A stretch of 64,000 nucleotides of DNA from Plantactinospora sp040120695 (GTDB lineage Bacteria > Actinomycetota > Actinomycetes > Mycobacteriales > Micromonosporaceae), in assembly GCF_040120695.1 (NCBI RefSeq), contig NZ_JBEEAC010000018.1, positions 62,001 to 126,000 of the forward strand. The letters run 5' to 3'. Below are positions 16,107 to 25,446 of the stretch, piece after piece. Under the pieces are notes generated by a model. That model searched no databases, was not told the origin of the DNA, and saw nothing but the letters and a program-made list of their open reading frames with translations. Each line of letters opens with the position of its first letter. Within the stretch, counting starts at the first letter, position 1. A program made the translations under genes and the position numbers.

Positions 16107-18650
16107 GTGCCAGTCTCCCGCCGCGCCGTCCTGTCGACGATCCCCGCCGCCGGCCTGCTGGCGCTGGTCACGCCGTTGCGGGCGAGAGCCGCGACCCCGC
16201 CGGATCGAGGGCCCGCCGCGGCCGAGCACGACGTACTGCTCGGCAACACGGTCGCGATCTTCGCCGGTACCGCCGATTCGAACACCCGGCCCGAGGTCGC
16301 CGCCAAGCTCGCGGCCATCGACTCGACGGCCCGGGCAAGGCTCGACGCCTGGGCGGGCGCCGGACCGGGGGAGCTGTTCCAGGGTGTACCGCTGGGCAGC
16401 AGCGATCCCAACCTGACCACGTCGTTCCGGTACCTCTACGAGATCGCCCTTGCCACCCGGGTCCCCGGCGGCAGCCTCGACGGTGACACCGCCCTGCGAC
16501 GCCGGGTCGTCGACGGACTCGGCTGGCTGTACGAGCGCTACTACGGCGACCAGGCGGCCGGCTACTACGGCAACTGGTACAGCTGGGAGATCGGGATCTC
16601 CAACCACGTCAGCCGGACCCTCGTGCTGCTCGCCGACGAGATGGCGGCGTACCGGCCGGAGCTGGTCGAGGCCTACGTGACCGCCATGGACGCGTACCTG
16701 CGCAACGGGAAGGACGGTGACGTCGACCTCGACTCGCGGTTCCACACCGGCGCCAACCTCGCCGACATCACCACCAACCGGGTCCTCCAGGGCGCCGTCC
16801 TCGGCGACGACGCCCGGATCAGCAAGGCACTGGCCGACCAGTTCACCGTCTTCGCCACCATCGACCCGTACGCCCTGGTGCACGGCGTCACCGACGGCTA
16901 CTACGCCGACGGGTCGTTCATCCAGCACGCCTCGGTCGCCTACACCGGCTCGTACGGCCGGAACCTGCTGGCCCGGGTGGTGCAGACCGTCAAGATCCTG
17001 CACGGGACCGGCTACGTCCAGGGTGCGGAGCTGGTCGACGTGGTCCGGGGCTGGGTGGTCGACGGGTTCGCCCCGCTGATCTTCGAGGGCTGGATGATGG
17101 AGATCGTCAAGGGCCGGGCGGTCTCCCGGACCACCACCGGCTACGCCGACGTGGCGGGCGTGCTGGAGGCGGTCGTCGACCTCTCCGGCCACGCCAGCGG
17201 TGCCGACGCCCGTGCGCTGGCCGGCTACGTCAAGTTCGTCCGGCAGACCTCGCGGGCCGCGCTCGACCCGAGCACCTTCGTCTCCCCGGTCAGCATCGCC
17301 CGGTACGCCGACATCATGGCCGACGCCGCGATCCCGGCGGCCGACCTGAACCCCGCCCGGCGCAGCGTCGCGTTCAACGCCATGGACCGGACCGTGCACC
17401 GCCGCCCCGGCTACGCCTTCGCGCTCGCCCGCAGCTCCGACCGGATCAGCAAGTACGAGTACATGAGCGGCGAGAACCTGAGGCCGTGGTTCCAGGGGGA
17501 CGGGGCGTACTACCTCTACCTCGCCGGGCAGGACCAGACCCAGGCGTACGGGGTGGACTACTTCACCACCGTCTCGCCGTACCGGCTGGCCGGGGTCACC
17601 GCGCCGGTCGAGCACCGGCACACCGTCCCCGAGCTGTACGGCACCGCCTGGTACGACAACCCGGCGCGCGGCTTCACCGCGTCGTCGGAGTCGCAGAACA
17701 CCTACGTCTACTTCCCGCGCGGCACCAACCGCTACTCCGGCGGCGCCACCCTGGACAGCTACGGGGCCGCCGGGCTGGTCCAGTCCGACGACGCCGCGTA
17801 CGCCGCGAAGCGGGCCGGTCAGCTCCCGGACGACTTCGTCGCGTACCGCAACGCCAGTGCCACCAAGTCGTGGTTCCTCTTCGACGACGAGATCGTGGTG
17901 CTCGCCGCCGGGGTCGGCGATCCGGCCGGCCGGGCGGTCAGCACGACGATCGACAGCCGGATCGCCGAGGAGTCCGATCCGGTGACGGTGAGCGGGCGGC
18001 TGCGCGACGGCCGGCCCTTCACCGGCACCGGTACCGCCCCGCTGGCCTGGCTGCGCTACGCAAACGCCGCCGGGCAGGCCTCGGTGGGCTACGTCTTCCT
18101 GGCCGGGCCGCCGCCGACGGTCAGCACCGAGGTGGTGACCCGCAGTCGCCGGGTGGTCCGGACCGCCAACCCGGACACGATGGTGCGCAAGCGGGTCTTC
18201 TCCGTCTCGGTGGAGCAGGCCGCCGGTGCGCCACTCGGCTCGCTGGCGTACGCCCTGGTGCCGAACGCCTCGGAGCACCGGCTGCGGGCGTACCGGGGCG
18301 GGCCGGTCCGGGTGCTGGCGAACGACACCCGATTCCAGGCCGTCCGGCACGCCGGGCTGGGACTGGTCGCCGCGAACGCCTTCACGCCCGGCCGGCACGC
18401 CGCCGACCGGCTGGTGGTCGACGGCCCGGCCTCGGTGCTGTTCCGGCAGGCCCGGGACGGCAGCGTCGCGGTCGCGGTCGCGGACCCGACCACGGACCGC
18501 GACACGGTCTCGGTGACGCTGCGCGGTCGCTGGCGCCGGGTGGTCTCGGCAGACGACGGGATCCGGATCCGCCGGGTTGCCGGCGGCACCCGGATCGAGG
18601 CCCACACCCGGCAGGCGTACGGCCGCAGCCTCCGGGTTGAGCTGCGCTGA
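16107..18650 (+). CDS. Secreted polysaccharide lyase family 8
   Basis: 847 aa extracellular lyase of the hyaluronate/chondroitin/xanthan lyase family. A Tat-type signal begins with SRRAVLSTIPAAGLLALV and ends near ARA|AT. The alpha/alpha-toroid domain holds the family blocks GNWYSWEIGI, HTGANLADI and DGYYADGSFIQH; by analogy Asn217, His274 and Tyr283 form the catalytic set (His-Tyr spacing of nine matches pneumococcal hyaluronate lyase). Beta-sandwich domains follow from about residue 400. GTG at 16107 has GGAG nine bases upstream. The substrate (hyaluronan, xanthan or another uronic acid polymer) cannot be decided from motifs; a soil actinomycete makes xanthan-like polymers as plausible as hyaluronan. 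Confidence 0.88.
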   Translation: MPVSRRAVLSTIPAAGLLALVTPLRARAATPPDRGPAAAEHDVLLGNTVAIFAGTADSNTRPEVAAKLAAIDSTARARLDAWAGAGPGELFQGVPLGSSDPNLTTSFRYLYEIALATRVPGGSLDGDTALRRRVVDGLGWLYERYYGDQAAGYYGNWYSWEIGISNHVSRTLVLLADEMAAYRPELVEAYVTAMDAYLRNGKDGDVDLDSRFHTGANLADITTNRVLQGAVLGDDARISKALADQFTVFATIDPYALVHGVTDGYYADGSFIQHASVAYTGSYGRNLLARVVQTVKILHGTGYVQGAELVDVVRGWVVDGFAPLIFEGWMMEIVKGRAVSRTTTGYADVAGVLEAVVDLSGHASGADARALAGYVKFVRQTSRAALDPSTFVSPVSIARYADIMADAAIPAADLNPARRSVAFNAMDRTVHRRPGYAFALARSSDRISKYEYMSGENLRPWFQGDGAYYLYLAGQDQTQAYGVDYFTTVSPYRLAGVTAPVEHRHTVPELYGTAWYDNPARGFTASSESQNTYVYFPRGTNRYSGGATLDSYGAAGLVQSDDAAYAAKRAGQLPDDFVAYRNASATKSWFLFDDEIVVLAAGVGDPAGRAVSTTIDSRIAEESDPVTVSGRLRDGRPFTGTGTAPLAWLRYANAAGQASVGYVFLAGPPPTVSTEVVTRSRRVVRTANPDTMVRKRVFSVSVEQAAGAPLGSLAYALVPNASEHRLRAYRGGPVRVLANDTRFQAVRHAGLGLVAANAFTPGRHAADRLVVDGPASVLFRQARDGSVAVAVADPTTDRDTVSVTLRGRWRRVVSADDGIRIRRVAGGTRIEAHTRQAYGRSLRVELR

Positions 18651-18704
18651 CCCACGTCGGGCGCGCTTGCCTCCGGGATCGGCCCCGTCCGGGCGCTCCG
18701 AGCG

Positions 18705-19634
18705 TCACCGGGCTTCGACATGGCCCAGCGGATCGGTGCGCTCGGTCAGCTTGGCACTTGCCACCGACCAGCTGGGGTCGGCGGGGTACAGCGTGCTGCG
18801 GAGGAAGGCCCAACTGAGCCGCTGGACCAGGGCGACCCGTTCGGGGCTCTCGTCCGTCGTCTCCGTCGAGTCGTACCCGGAGATTCCGCCCAGCGAGTGC
18901 TCCGCGCCGAAGAGGGTGAGCAGGCTCTTGGGGCCAGGGCTCAGGAAGTACGGATCGGTGAACCACTCGGGCCCCCGGACGGTCAGGGCGGACCGGTCCT
19001 TGTCGCCCGCGACCACCAGGGCCGGTGTGGTCATCCCGGTGAAGTCCGGGTTCATGAAGGAGAGGTGTTCGGCGGCGAACGGCGTCAGGTCGGCGCCACC
19101 GGTGCCGGGTGCGGCGAGCAGTACGCCCGCCCGGATCCTCGGGTCGGCCAGATCCTCGCCCGGCACGCCCCGGGCGTCCAGGACCCGTGCGCCCAGCAGC
19201 ATGCTGGCCGTCTGGGCGCCCCACGAGTGGCCGGCTGCGGCGACGCGGCTGCGGTCGATGCGTCCGGCGAGGCCGGGAACGGCGGCTTCGATCCGGTCCA
19301 GGTGGTCGACGACGCGGATCAGGTCGTCGACCCGGAACCGCCAGATCAGCGGGTGGCGTGGGTCGTCCGGCGGGACATCCAGGGTCCGCGAGTCGAGGTG
19401 GGTGGGCTGGACGACCACGAAACCGTGTGCGGCCCAGAAGTCGACCAGCGGGGCGTAGCTGTCCAGCGATCCGCCGAAGCCATGGGAGAAGACGATGACG
19501 GGCAGTCCGTCGCCGGTCGTGGGAGCCGAGACCCGCACCCGGAGGTCCTCGTCGCGGCCCGGGGCCGGCAGCGGTACCGGGCGGATCGAGACGACCGGAA
19601 CGGGCACGCTGACGAGTTCGTCGGGGTGGCACAT
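18705..19634 (-). CDS. Alpha/beta hydrolase (chlorophyllase / PAF-acetylhydrolase type)
   Basis: 309 aa cytoplasmic hydrolase. The oxyanion block IVFSHGFGGS and nucleophile elbow GHSWGAQ (Ser) are clear, and the late His lies in GAEHSLGG. The ATG at 19634 follows AAGGAG by seven bases; upstream codons are not coding. No signal peptide. It is divergent from a TetR gene whose operator lies between them, so that TetR probably controls this hydrolase, possibly a detoxifying esterase. Confidence 0.8.
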   Translation of the reverse strand: MCHPDELVSVPVPVVSIRPVPLPAPGRDEDLRVRVSAPTTGDGLPVIVFSHGFGGSLDSYAPLVDFWAAHGFVVVQPTHLDSRTLDVPPDDPRHPLIWRFRVDDLIRVVDHLDRIEAAVPGLAGRIDRSRVAAAGHSWGAQTASMLLGARVLDARGVPGEDLADPRIRAGVLLAAPGTGGADLTPFAAEHLSFMNPDFTGMTTPALVVAGDKDRSALTVRGPEWFTDPYFLSPGPKSLLTLFGAEHSLGGISGYDSTETTDESPERVALVQRLSWAFLRSTLYPADPSWSVASAKLTERTDPLGHVEAR

Positions 19635-19768
19635 GGGATTCTCCTTGCGAGCCGAGGTGCGGGGAGTGAGGTGCGGGGAGTGCGGTTCGAGGGGTGCGGT
19701 CGGTGGTGACGCTGCGAGGCCCGGTTGGTCAGGGGAGGGCCGCTCTGGCAGCATGGGTACCGGATCCA

Positions 19769-19801
19769 TGTTCCGTTTAGACGATACGGAACAGTGTTCC
19801 G
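19769..19801. promoter_or_regulatory. Triple half-site TetR operator
   Basis: TGTTCCG at 19769-19775, CGGAACA at 19787-19793 and TGTTCCG at 19795-19801. The last two make the perfect palindrome CGGAACAGTGTTCCG. It lies between the hydrolase and TetR starts, 33 bp before the TetR GTG. Confidence 0.75.
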
Positions 19802-19834
19802 ATTAGCAAGCCGAGTGACGGAGGCAACGGCGCA

Positions 19835-20422
19835 GTGACTGAGATCGGCAGCGGACCGGCATCGGCGGCCCGTCCGAAGCGGGCCGACGCCCGGCGCAAC
19901 GAGGGGACCCTGCTCGAAGCGGCCGCCGCGGCCTTCGTCGCCTCCGGCGTCGACGTGCCCGTACGGGACATCGCGGCCAGGGCCGGCGTCGGCGTCGCCA
20001 CGATCTACCGGCACTTCCCGACCAGGGCCGATCTCATCGTCGCGGTCTACCGGCACCAGGTCGAGGCATGCGTCCAGGCGGGCCCGGCCCTGCTGGCGAG
20101 CGGCGGCTCGGCGCACGGCGCCCTGGTCCGCTGGATCGATCTCTTCGTAGACTTCCTGGTCACCAAGCACGGGCTTGCCGAGGCGCTGCAGTCCGACGAT
20201 GCCGCCTTCGCGACCCTGCACGCCTACTTCCTCGACCGGCTGGTGCCGGTCTGCGCCGAGCTGCTCGACGCCGCGGTCAGGGCAGGGGAGATCGGTTCCG
20301 GCATCGAGGCCTTCGCCCTGATGCGGGGGGTCGGCAACCTCTGCATCGGCGCGGACCGGGACCCGCGGTACGACGCCCGTCGGATGGTCGAGGTTCTCCT
20401 CGCCGGGCTGCGCCTTACCTGA
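19835..20422 (+). CDS. TetR-family regulator
   Basis: 195 aa. N-terminal HTH: RRNEGTLLEAAAAAFVASG, then VRDIAARAGVGVATIYRHFPTRADLI. The C-terminal domain is of the SbtR-like type often placed beside oxidoreductases or hydrolases. GTG at 19835 with GGAGG upstream. It likely represses itself and the divergent alpha/beta hydrolase. It is followed four bases later by the convergent SEC-C gene. Confidence 0.85.
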   Translation: MTEIGSGPASAARPKRADARRNEGTLLEAAAAAFVASGVDVPVRDIAARAGVGVATIYRHFPTRADLIVAVYRHQVEACVQAGPALLASGGSAHGALVRWIDLFVDFLVTKHGLAEALQSDDAAFATLHAYFLDRLVPVCAELLDAAVRAGEIGSGIEAFALMRGVGNLCIGADRDPRYDARRMVEVLLAGLRLT

Positions 20423-20425
20423 CCG

Positions 20426-21472
20426 TCAGCCGCGGCTACGCGGCAGGCAGCACTTCTTGTACTTGCTGCCCGATCCACACCAGCACGCCTCGTTCCGTTC
20501 CGGCGGCCAGGGAAGCTCGTCACCCCGCCCGGCGAGTTCCGCCGCGTAGCCGGCCCGGGCCGGCTCGCTCGTCGGGTCCGCGCCGGTGCGTTCGGCGTAT
20601 CCGGCCAGTCCCTCCGTCGAGCCGCGCAGCGGGCCGAGTCCGATCCGGCCCGATTCGGTCAGCCGGACCAGTTCCCGCTGGACCCGGGCCCGGTGCCCAG
20701 CCCAGTCCTGGCCGAGCCTCTCGGCCAGCTCGGGCCAGCGCGACCGAAGGAGGTCGAACTCGCCCTCGGGCAGGAAGAGCCGGGCCTCCGGGCCCGACTC
20801 CGCCGCCGTGGTCGCCTCGCGGAACAGTTCGTTCTCCAGCCGGTCGGCCAGGTTGTCGTTCTGGTCGTGCGGCAGGTCGAGTTCACGGCGTACCCGGTGG
20901 CGCTGTTGCAACAGGAAGAAGAGGAGCCCGGAGGCTTCCCGCATGCCCGGTTCGGCGGTCGCGGTGGTGTCGTCGGCCTCGGCGGTCGCGGTGGCGTTCG
21001 GGGTGGCCCGGTTGCGCAGCGCGGTTTCCACCGCCTCGGTCAGCCATTGCTCGGCCAGGTCGGTCCGGCCGCCGACGTCCAGCGCCGCGCTGAGGTACGC
21101 GGCCGCGTCGGGCTGGGAATCAAGGAGCGGCCGTAGCGAGGTGAGCTCGGCGAGCGCCTCGTCGGCACGGCCGGTCCGGAACAGGATCCGCGCGTGCAGC
21201 GCCCGGGCGAAACCGGCGTCCGGCTCGGTGCTGTCCCGGTACGCCGCGACGGCGCGGTCCGCGTACCGCCGCGCGGCGTCGAGCTTCGCCCGGGTCTCGG
21301 CGATTTCGGCGGCCAGCGTCAGCGCCCGACCGGCGTCCGCCGGATCCGCGAGCCGCCCCTGCTCGACCGCCTCGGCCAACTCGGCGGCGATGCCCAGCGG
21401 GTCGGCCGAGCCGAGCGCGGACCGTCGCAGATCGCTCAGGTCTGCACTGGTGAGAATGTCTTTCGTCGGCAC
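20426..21472 (-). CDS. SEC-C motif protein with TPR-like repeats
   Basis: 348 aa. The C-terminus NEACWCGSGSKYKKCC is the zinc-binding SEC-C motif (CxCxSGKKxKxCC), known from SecA and from many stand-alone proteins thought to handle translation or secretion factors. The middle (about residues 30-140) is rich in Ala/Leu helices with repeat spacing like tetratricopeptides (RALTLAAEIAETRAKLDAARRYADRAVAAY). The start is uncertain: the GTG at 21472 fits codon usage and length, but the ribosome binding site is poor and the frame stays open upstream. No conserved partner is adjacent. Confidence 0.7.
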   Translation of the reverse strand: MPTKDILTSADLSDLRRSALGSADPLGIAAELAEAVEQGRLADPADAGRALTLAAEIAETRAKLDAARRYADRAVAAYRDSTEPDAGFARALHARILFRTGRADEALAELTSLRPLLDSQPDAAAYLSAALDVGGRTDLAEQWLTEAVETALRNRATPNATATAEADDTTATAEPGMREASGLLFFLLQQRHRVRRELDLPHDQNDNLADRLENELFREATTAAESGPEARLFLPEGEFDLLRSRWPELAERLGQDWAGHRARVQRELVRLTESGRIGLGPLRGSTEGLAGYAERTGADPTSEPARAGYAAELAGRGDELPWPPERNEACWCGSGSKYKKCCLPRSRG

Positions 21473-21567
21473 GGCTTCACGGTACTGCGGCAGGACGCCA
21501 CGACCGGCCTGGTCAGGGTGTAACCCGCCGCACGGGAGGCGGGCGGGGTGTCGGCGGGACGACCACC

Positions 21568-22266
21568 TCAGTCGAGGTCGGTGAGCCCCAGGAGGTCCCG
21601 CAGCGCGGCCCGGCCGCTCGGGGTGGGGCGCACCGCGCGGCCGGACCCGATCCGGGCTATCCAGCCGTTGCCGAGGAACGTCTCGCAGAGTCGCGCCCCG
21701 GCCGACCCGGCGAGGTGCTGCCGCCGTTCCGTCCAGTCCAGGCAGCCACGTGCGAGGGGCCGATTGCCGGACCTCAGCGCTGCCGGACGCACGCCGAGCG
21801 TTTCGGTGAGCCAGCCGAGCCCGGCCGGGGTCAGGGCGAAACCGCCGCGCTGGTCCAGCAGCCCGGCCCCGGTCATCGCGTCGGTCACCGCGACGCCGAG
21901 CCGTCCGGCGAGATGGTCGTAACAGGTCCGGCCGCGCCGCAGTGCGGCGCTCGCGGTCGCCGCCCGCAGACCTCGCGGCGGGGCCGGGCGGAGGTCGAGC
22001 CCGGCCACCAGACTCTCCAGCAGATGTGCGACCGAGGGATCGGCGAGCTGCACGTACCGGTGCCGTCCCTGGCGCCGTTGCACGAGCAGGCCGCCGTCGA
22101 CGAGGCGGTGCAGGTGCCCGGTCGCGGTGGAGGGCGCGACCCGGGTGTGCGCGGCCAGCTCGCCGGCGGTCCACGCGCGGCCGTCGAGCAGCGCCAGGCA
22201 GATGGCGGCCCGGGTCTCGTCAGCCAGCAGTCCCGCCAGCGACGCCAGGTTCGAGGCCGAGATCAC
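21568..22266 (-). CDS. ArsR-type winged-helix regulator
   Basis: 232 aa. The N-terminal winged helix reads LAGLLADETRAAICLALLDGRAWTAGELAAHTRVAPSTATGHLHRLVDGGLL, then RHRYVQLA, a canonical ArsR/HTH_20 domain. The C-terminal half (140 residues) contains CYDHLAGRLGVA and is found in larger ArsR members of unknown ligand. No metal-binding Cys pair is seen in the DNA-binding helix. The GTG start at 22266 faces the mini-P450 gene 64 bp away, so it may control that cassette. Confidence 0.82.
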   Translation of the reverse strand: MISASNLASLAGLLADETRAAICLALLDGRAWTAGELAAHTRVAPSTATGHLHRLVDGGLLVQRRQGRHRYVQLADPSVAHLLESLVAGLDLRPAPPRGLRAATASAALRRGRTCYDHLAGRLGVAVTDAMTGAGLLDQRGGFALTPAGLGWLTETLGVRPAALRSGNRPLARGCLDWTERRQHLAGSAGARLCETFLGNGWIARIGSGRAVRPTPSGRAALRDLLGLTDLD

Positions 22267-22330
22267 CCACCCAGTCTAGGCGGCGATACTTCGGCCGCCG
22301 CCGAACGATGGTGGCCGTAGGTTGCGGCTC

Positions 22331-22993
22331 ATGCAGCGGATCAGCGGCCACGACGCCGCCCTCGCAGTCCTGACCGACCCGACCTTCGTGGTGCCACCGG
22401 TCCCGCCCGCCCGCACCGGAGTCGGCTGGCTCCGCGCCACGGTCGGCCGGTTCAGCACCGGCGAGGCACACCGGCGACGGCGGGCACTGGCCGTCGCCAT
22501 CCTGGACGCGATCCCGCCCGAGATCCTCCGGGCCGCCGGCCCGGCGCATCCGGTTGCCATCCTCGCCCGTGGGATGGGCATCGAGGGGCCGGTGGTCGAG
22601 CTGGTTCGGGACGTCGCGCAGGCGTACCAGCCGGGCACCGGAGACGAGCCCCGGGCCGACGCCGCCGTCGACCGGCTGGTCACGTTGCTTGGCGGTCTCC
22701 GCGACGAGCCGACCGCGGCCCGCATCGGGGTGCTGGTGCAGGCGTGCGAGGCCACCGTCGCGCTGACCGAACGGGCCCGGCACCGCCGGGTCGAGGACGT
22801 ACTGCGCGACGAGCCGCCGGTTCCGCAGACCAGGCGGCAGGCGTTGGTCACCACCACCGTCGGCGGCGTCACGATCGAAGCCGGCGAGGTGGTGTGGGTC
22901 GGCCTCGCCGGCGACCTGGCCTTCGGCGCCGGAGCGCGCCGCTGCCCCGGCCGGGCGCACGCCCTCGCCCTCGTCGAGGCGGCCCTGCGGTGA
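22331..22993 (+). CDS. Short cytochrome P450-like protein
   Basis: 220 aa, half the normal P450 length. It keeps the C-terminal heme-ligand loop FGAGARRCPGRAHAL and an N-terminal block VPPVPPARTGVGWLRATVGRFSTGEAHRRRRAL that resembles the B/C helix region of P450s, but the I-helix oxygen motif and ExxR are not visible. The gene is uninterrupted and overlaps the next start by four bases, so it is not a decaying fragment. It may be a compact heme protein with a non-monooxygenase role. The ATG at 22331 is preferred over a TTG three codons upstream. Confidence 0.7.
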   Translation: MQRISGHDAALAVLTDPTFVVPPVPPARTGVGWLRATVGRFSTGEAHRRRRALAVAILDAIPPEILRAAGPAHPVAILARGMGIEGPVVELVRDVAQAYQPGTGDEPRADAAVDRLVTLLGGLRDEPTAARIGVLVQACEATVALTERARHRRVEDVLRDEPPVPQTRRQALVTTTVGGVTIEAGEVVWVGLAGDLAFGAGARRCPGRAHALALVEAALR

Positions 22994-23727
22994 CCGGCTT
23001 CGCCGCACTCCACCGCAGGGGTGCCCCGCTCGTGCTGCCGAACGCCTGGGACGTGGCCTCGGCCCGTACCCTGGTCACCGCCGGCTTTTCCGCGATCGGC
23101 ACCACGAGTCTCGGCGTCGCGGCGGCGGCCGGCCTGCCGGACGGGCTCGGTGCCACCGAGGCCGGGACGCTGCGCCTCGCCCGCAGCCTGGCGGCGCTTC
23201 CCGTACTGCTCAGCGTCGACCTCGAGGGAGGCTCGGTCGGTGCCGCGGCCGCGGTGGCCGAGGCCGGGGCGGTCGGGGTCAACCTGGAGGACGCCATGGG
23301 CCCGGTGGCGGACCACGCCGCGTTGATCCGGTCGGTGAAGCGGGAGGTGCCGCACCTGTTCGTCAACGCCCGGACCGACACGTTCTGGCAGCGGCCCGGA
23401 GACCTGGCCGAGACGCTGCGCCGGGTGCGGCGGTACGCGGACAGCGGCGCCGACGGCGTCTTCGTTCCCGGCCTCACCGAGCCGGCCGACATCGCCGCCG
23501 TGGTGGCGGCGGTCGACGTGCCGGTCAACGTCCTCTTCCTGCCCGGCCGGCACACCGTCACCGCCCTGGCCGATCTGGGGGTACGGCGGATCAGTACCGG
23601 TTCGCTGATCTTCCGGGCCGCCCTGGCCGCCTCCGCGCAGACCGCGGTGGCGGTTCGCGACGGCCTCGCCGTCCGATCGGACCTGCCGTCGTACGCGGCG
23701 GTGAACGCCGGGCCGGCGGCAGGGTGA
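22990..23727 (+). CDS. Isocitrate lyase / PEP mutase superfamily protein
   Basis: 245 aa TIM-barrel. Family blocks: LPNAWDVASARTLVTAGFSAIGTTS, SVDLEGG, VNLEDAMG (metal-binding acidic residues) and FVNARTDTFW. It lacks the KKCGH motif of true isocitrate lyase, so it probably cleaves or rearranges another 2-oxo or phosphono acid. GTG at 22990 overlaps the mini-P450 stop, indicating translational coupling. The C-terminus VNAGPAAG is encoded by the first unit of a 23-bp tandem repeat. Confidence 0.8.
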   Translation: MTGFAALHRRGAPLVLPNAWDVASARTLVTAGFSAIGTTSLGVAAAAGLPDGLGATEAGTLRLARSLAALPVLLSVDLEGGSVGAAAAVAEAGAVGVNLEDAMGPVADHAALIRSVKREVPHLFVNARTDTFWQRPGDLAETLRRVRRYADSGADGVFVPGLTEPADIAAVVAAVDVPVNVLFLPGRHTVTALADLGVRRISTGSLIFRAALAASAQTAVAVRDGLAVRSDLPSYAAVNAGPAAG

Positions 23728-23769
23728 ACGCCGGGCCGGCGGCAGGGTGAACGCCGGGCCGGCGGCGGG
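23701..23769. repeat. 23-bp tandem repeat, three units, across a stop codon
   Basis: Units at 23701-23723, 23724-23746 and 23747-23769 (GTGAACGCCGGGCCGGCGGC plus three bases), the last with one change. The stop codon of the PEP-mutase-like gene falls at the start of the second unit because 23 is not a multiple of three. Confidence 0.95.
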
Positions 23770-23851
23770 GTGACGGACGCCGGCGGCTCGGGGCCGGAGC
23801 GGTCGGAAAAGGCTCGACATCAAGTTAGGTTCAGATCGTAGGGTCGTCCGC

Positions 23852-25276
23852 ATGAGCGCGATCCGGGGGGACCGAACCACCTTCTACCAGCTACTCGGCA
23901 ACACGCTGCTGGTGTCGGTGGTCAACTACACCGTCTGGTTCGCGATCACCTTCTACGTCTACCTGGAGACCCGATCGGTCTTCGCCACCGGGGTGATCTC
24001 CGGGATCTTCCTGGTACTGACGGCGCTGACCGGCATCTGGTTCGGCAGCCTGGTCGACCATCACCGGAAGAAGACGGTGATGCAGGCGTCGGCGGTGGTG
24101 TCGCTCGCGCTGTACACCGTGGCCATGGTGGTGTACCGGCTCGCCCCGCACGGCTCGTTCGGCGACCCGGCGAGCGTGCCGCTCTGGATCCTGGTCGTGC
24201 TGGTGATGATCGGGGTCATCGCGGGCAACATCCGGACCATCGCCCTGCCGACCCTGGTCACCGTGTTGATCGAGGAGGAGACCAGGGACCGGGCCAACGG
24301 CCTGGTCGGCAGTACCACCGGGGTGGGTTTCCTGGTGACGTCGGTGATCAGCGGCGTACTGGTGGCGATCGGCGGGATGTTCTGGGTGCTGGTCCTGGCA
24401 CTGACGGTGATCGGGCTCGCCGTACTGCACCTGGCCCTCGTCCCGGTACCGGACCGGCCGTCGGCGCCGGCCCCCGCCGCCGGGCCGGCGGTACCCGGGG
24501 AACCGCTGGTCACCGCCGAGCCGGCGGCCGCGCCGAAGCGCGCGGTGGACCTGCGCGGCACCGTCCGGGTGGTCCGCGAGGTGCCGGGGCTGACCGCCCT
24601 GATTCTCTTCTCGGCCTTCAACAACCTGCTGGGTGGCGTCTTCATGGCGTTGATGGACGCGTACGGGCTGTCGCTGGTCTCGGTGCAGACCTGGGGGCTG
24701 CTCTGGGGGCTGTTGAGCACGGGCTTCATCGTCGGCGGGCTGCTCATCGCCCGGACCGGCCTGGGCCGGAACCCGCTCCGGCTGCTGTTGCTGGTCAACC
24801 TGGTGCTGTGGGCGGTCACCATGCTGTTCCCACTGCGATCCTCGATCGTGCTGCTCGTCGTCGGGCTCTACGTCTACATGCTGGTCGTCCCGTACGCGGA
24901 GGCCGCCGAGCAGACGATCCTGCAGAAGGTGGTGCCGTACGAGCGGCAGGGTCGGGTCTTCGGCTTCGCGCAGAGCGTCGAGCAGGCCGCCTCGCCGCTG
25001 ACCGCGTTCCTGATCTCTCCGATCGCACAGTTCGTCTTCATCCCGTTCATGACCGACGGGTCCGGTGCCCGACTGATCGGCGACTGGTTCGGCACCGGGG
25101 CCGACCGTGGACTCGCCCTGGTGTTCGTGCTGACCGGCATCGTCGGCCTGGTCGCCACCGGACTGGCGCTGCGCAGTGGCCCGTACCGGCGGTTGAGCCG
25201 GCGGTTCATGGCGGGGCCGGCGACCGGGACGCGGTCGGGCGAGCCGGAGCTGAATCCGTCCGGCGTCGCCCCGTAG
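23852..25276 (+). CDS. MFS transporter
   Basis: 474 aa membrane protein with about twelve predicted helices in two halves, separated by a cytoplasmic Pro/Ala-rich loop (about residues 205-240). The loop between helices 2 and 3 reads GSLVDHHRKKTVM, the MFS motif A. Similar proteins are drug or macrolide exporters of the MefA/tetracycline type. The ATG at 23852 has no good ribosome binding site. Substrate unknown; no regulator is divergent, and it converges with the LacI gene. Confidence 0.82.
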   Translation: MSAIRGDRTTFYQLLGNTLLVSVVNYTVWFAITFYVYLETRSVFATGVISGIFLVLTALTGIWFGSLVDHHRKKTVMQASAVVSLALYTVAMVVYRLAPHGSFGDPASVPLWILVVLVMIGVIAGNIRTIALPTLVTVLIEEETRDRANGLVGSTTGVGFLVTSVISGVLVAIGGMFWVLVLALTVIGLAVLHLALVPVPDRPSAPAPAAGPAVPGEPLVTAEPAAAPKRAVDLRGTVRVVREVPGLTALILFSAFNNLLGGVFMALMDAYGLSLVSVQTWGLLWGLLSTGFIVGGLLIARTGLGRNPLRLLLLVNLVLWAVTMLFPLRSSIVLLVVGLYVYMLVVPYAEAAEQTILQKVVPYERQGRVFGFAQSVEQAASPLTAFLISPIAQFVFIPFMTDGSGARLIGDWFGTGADRGLALVFVLTGIVGLVATGLALRSGPYRRLSRRFMAGPATGTRSGEPELNPSGVAP

Positions 25277-25446
25277 CGGCGACCGGCCACCCGGAGGCCG
25301 TGGCTGACCCCGGGGCGACCGGTCGCGTCGTCGCCGTGCGCGCATCTCAGAGCACGCGCCGCACCGCGCCGTTGGTGTTACCCGTCGACGAGTGAGCAGC
25401 ATCGAACCACACCGGCCGTGGACGCGACGTGGAAGATCAACAGCGG

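Noticed and set aside
14040..18605. 1521-codon minus-strand open frame
   Set aside because: Only its end is the real TetR gene; the rest is the antisense of the ketosynthase and PL8 genes, rich in Arg/Gly/Asp-His with no domain, as expected from high-GC third-position bias.
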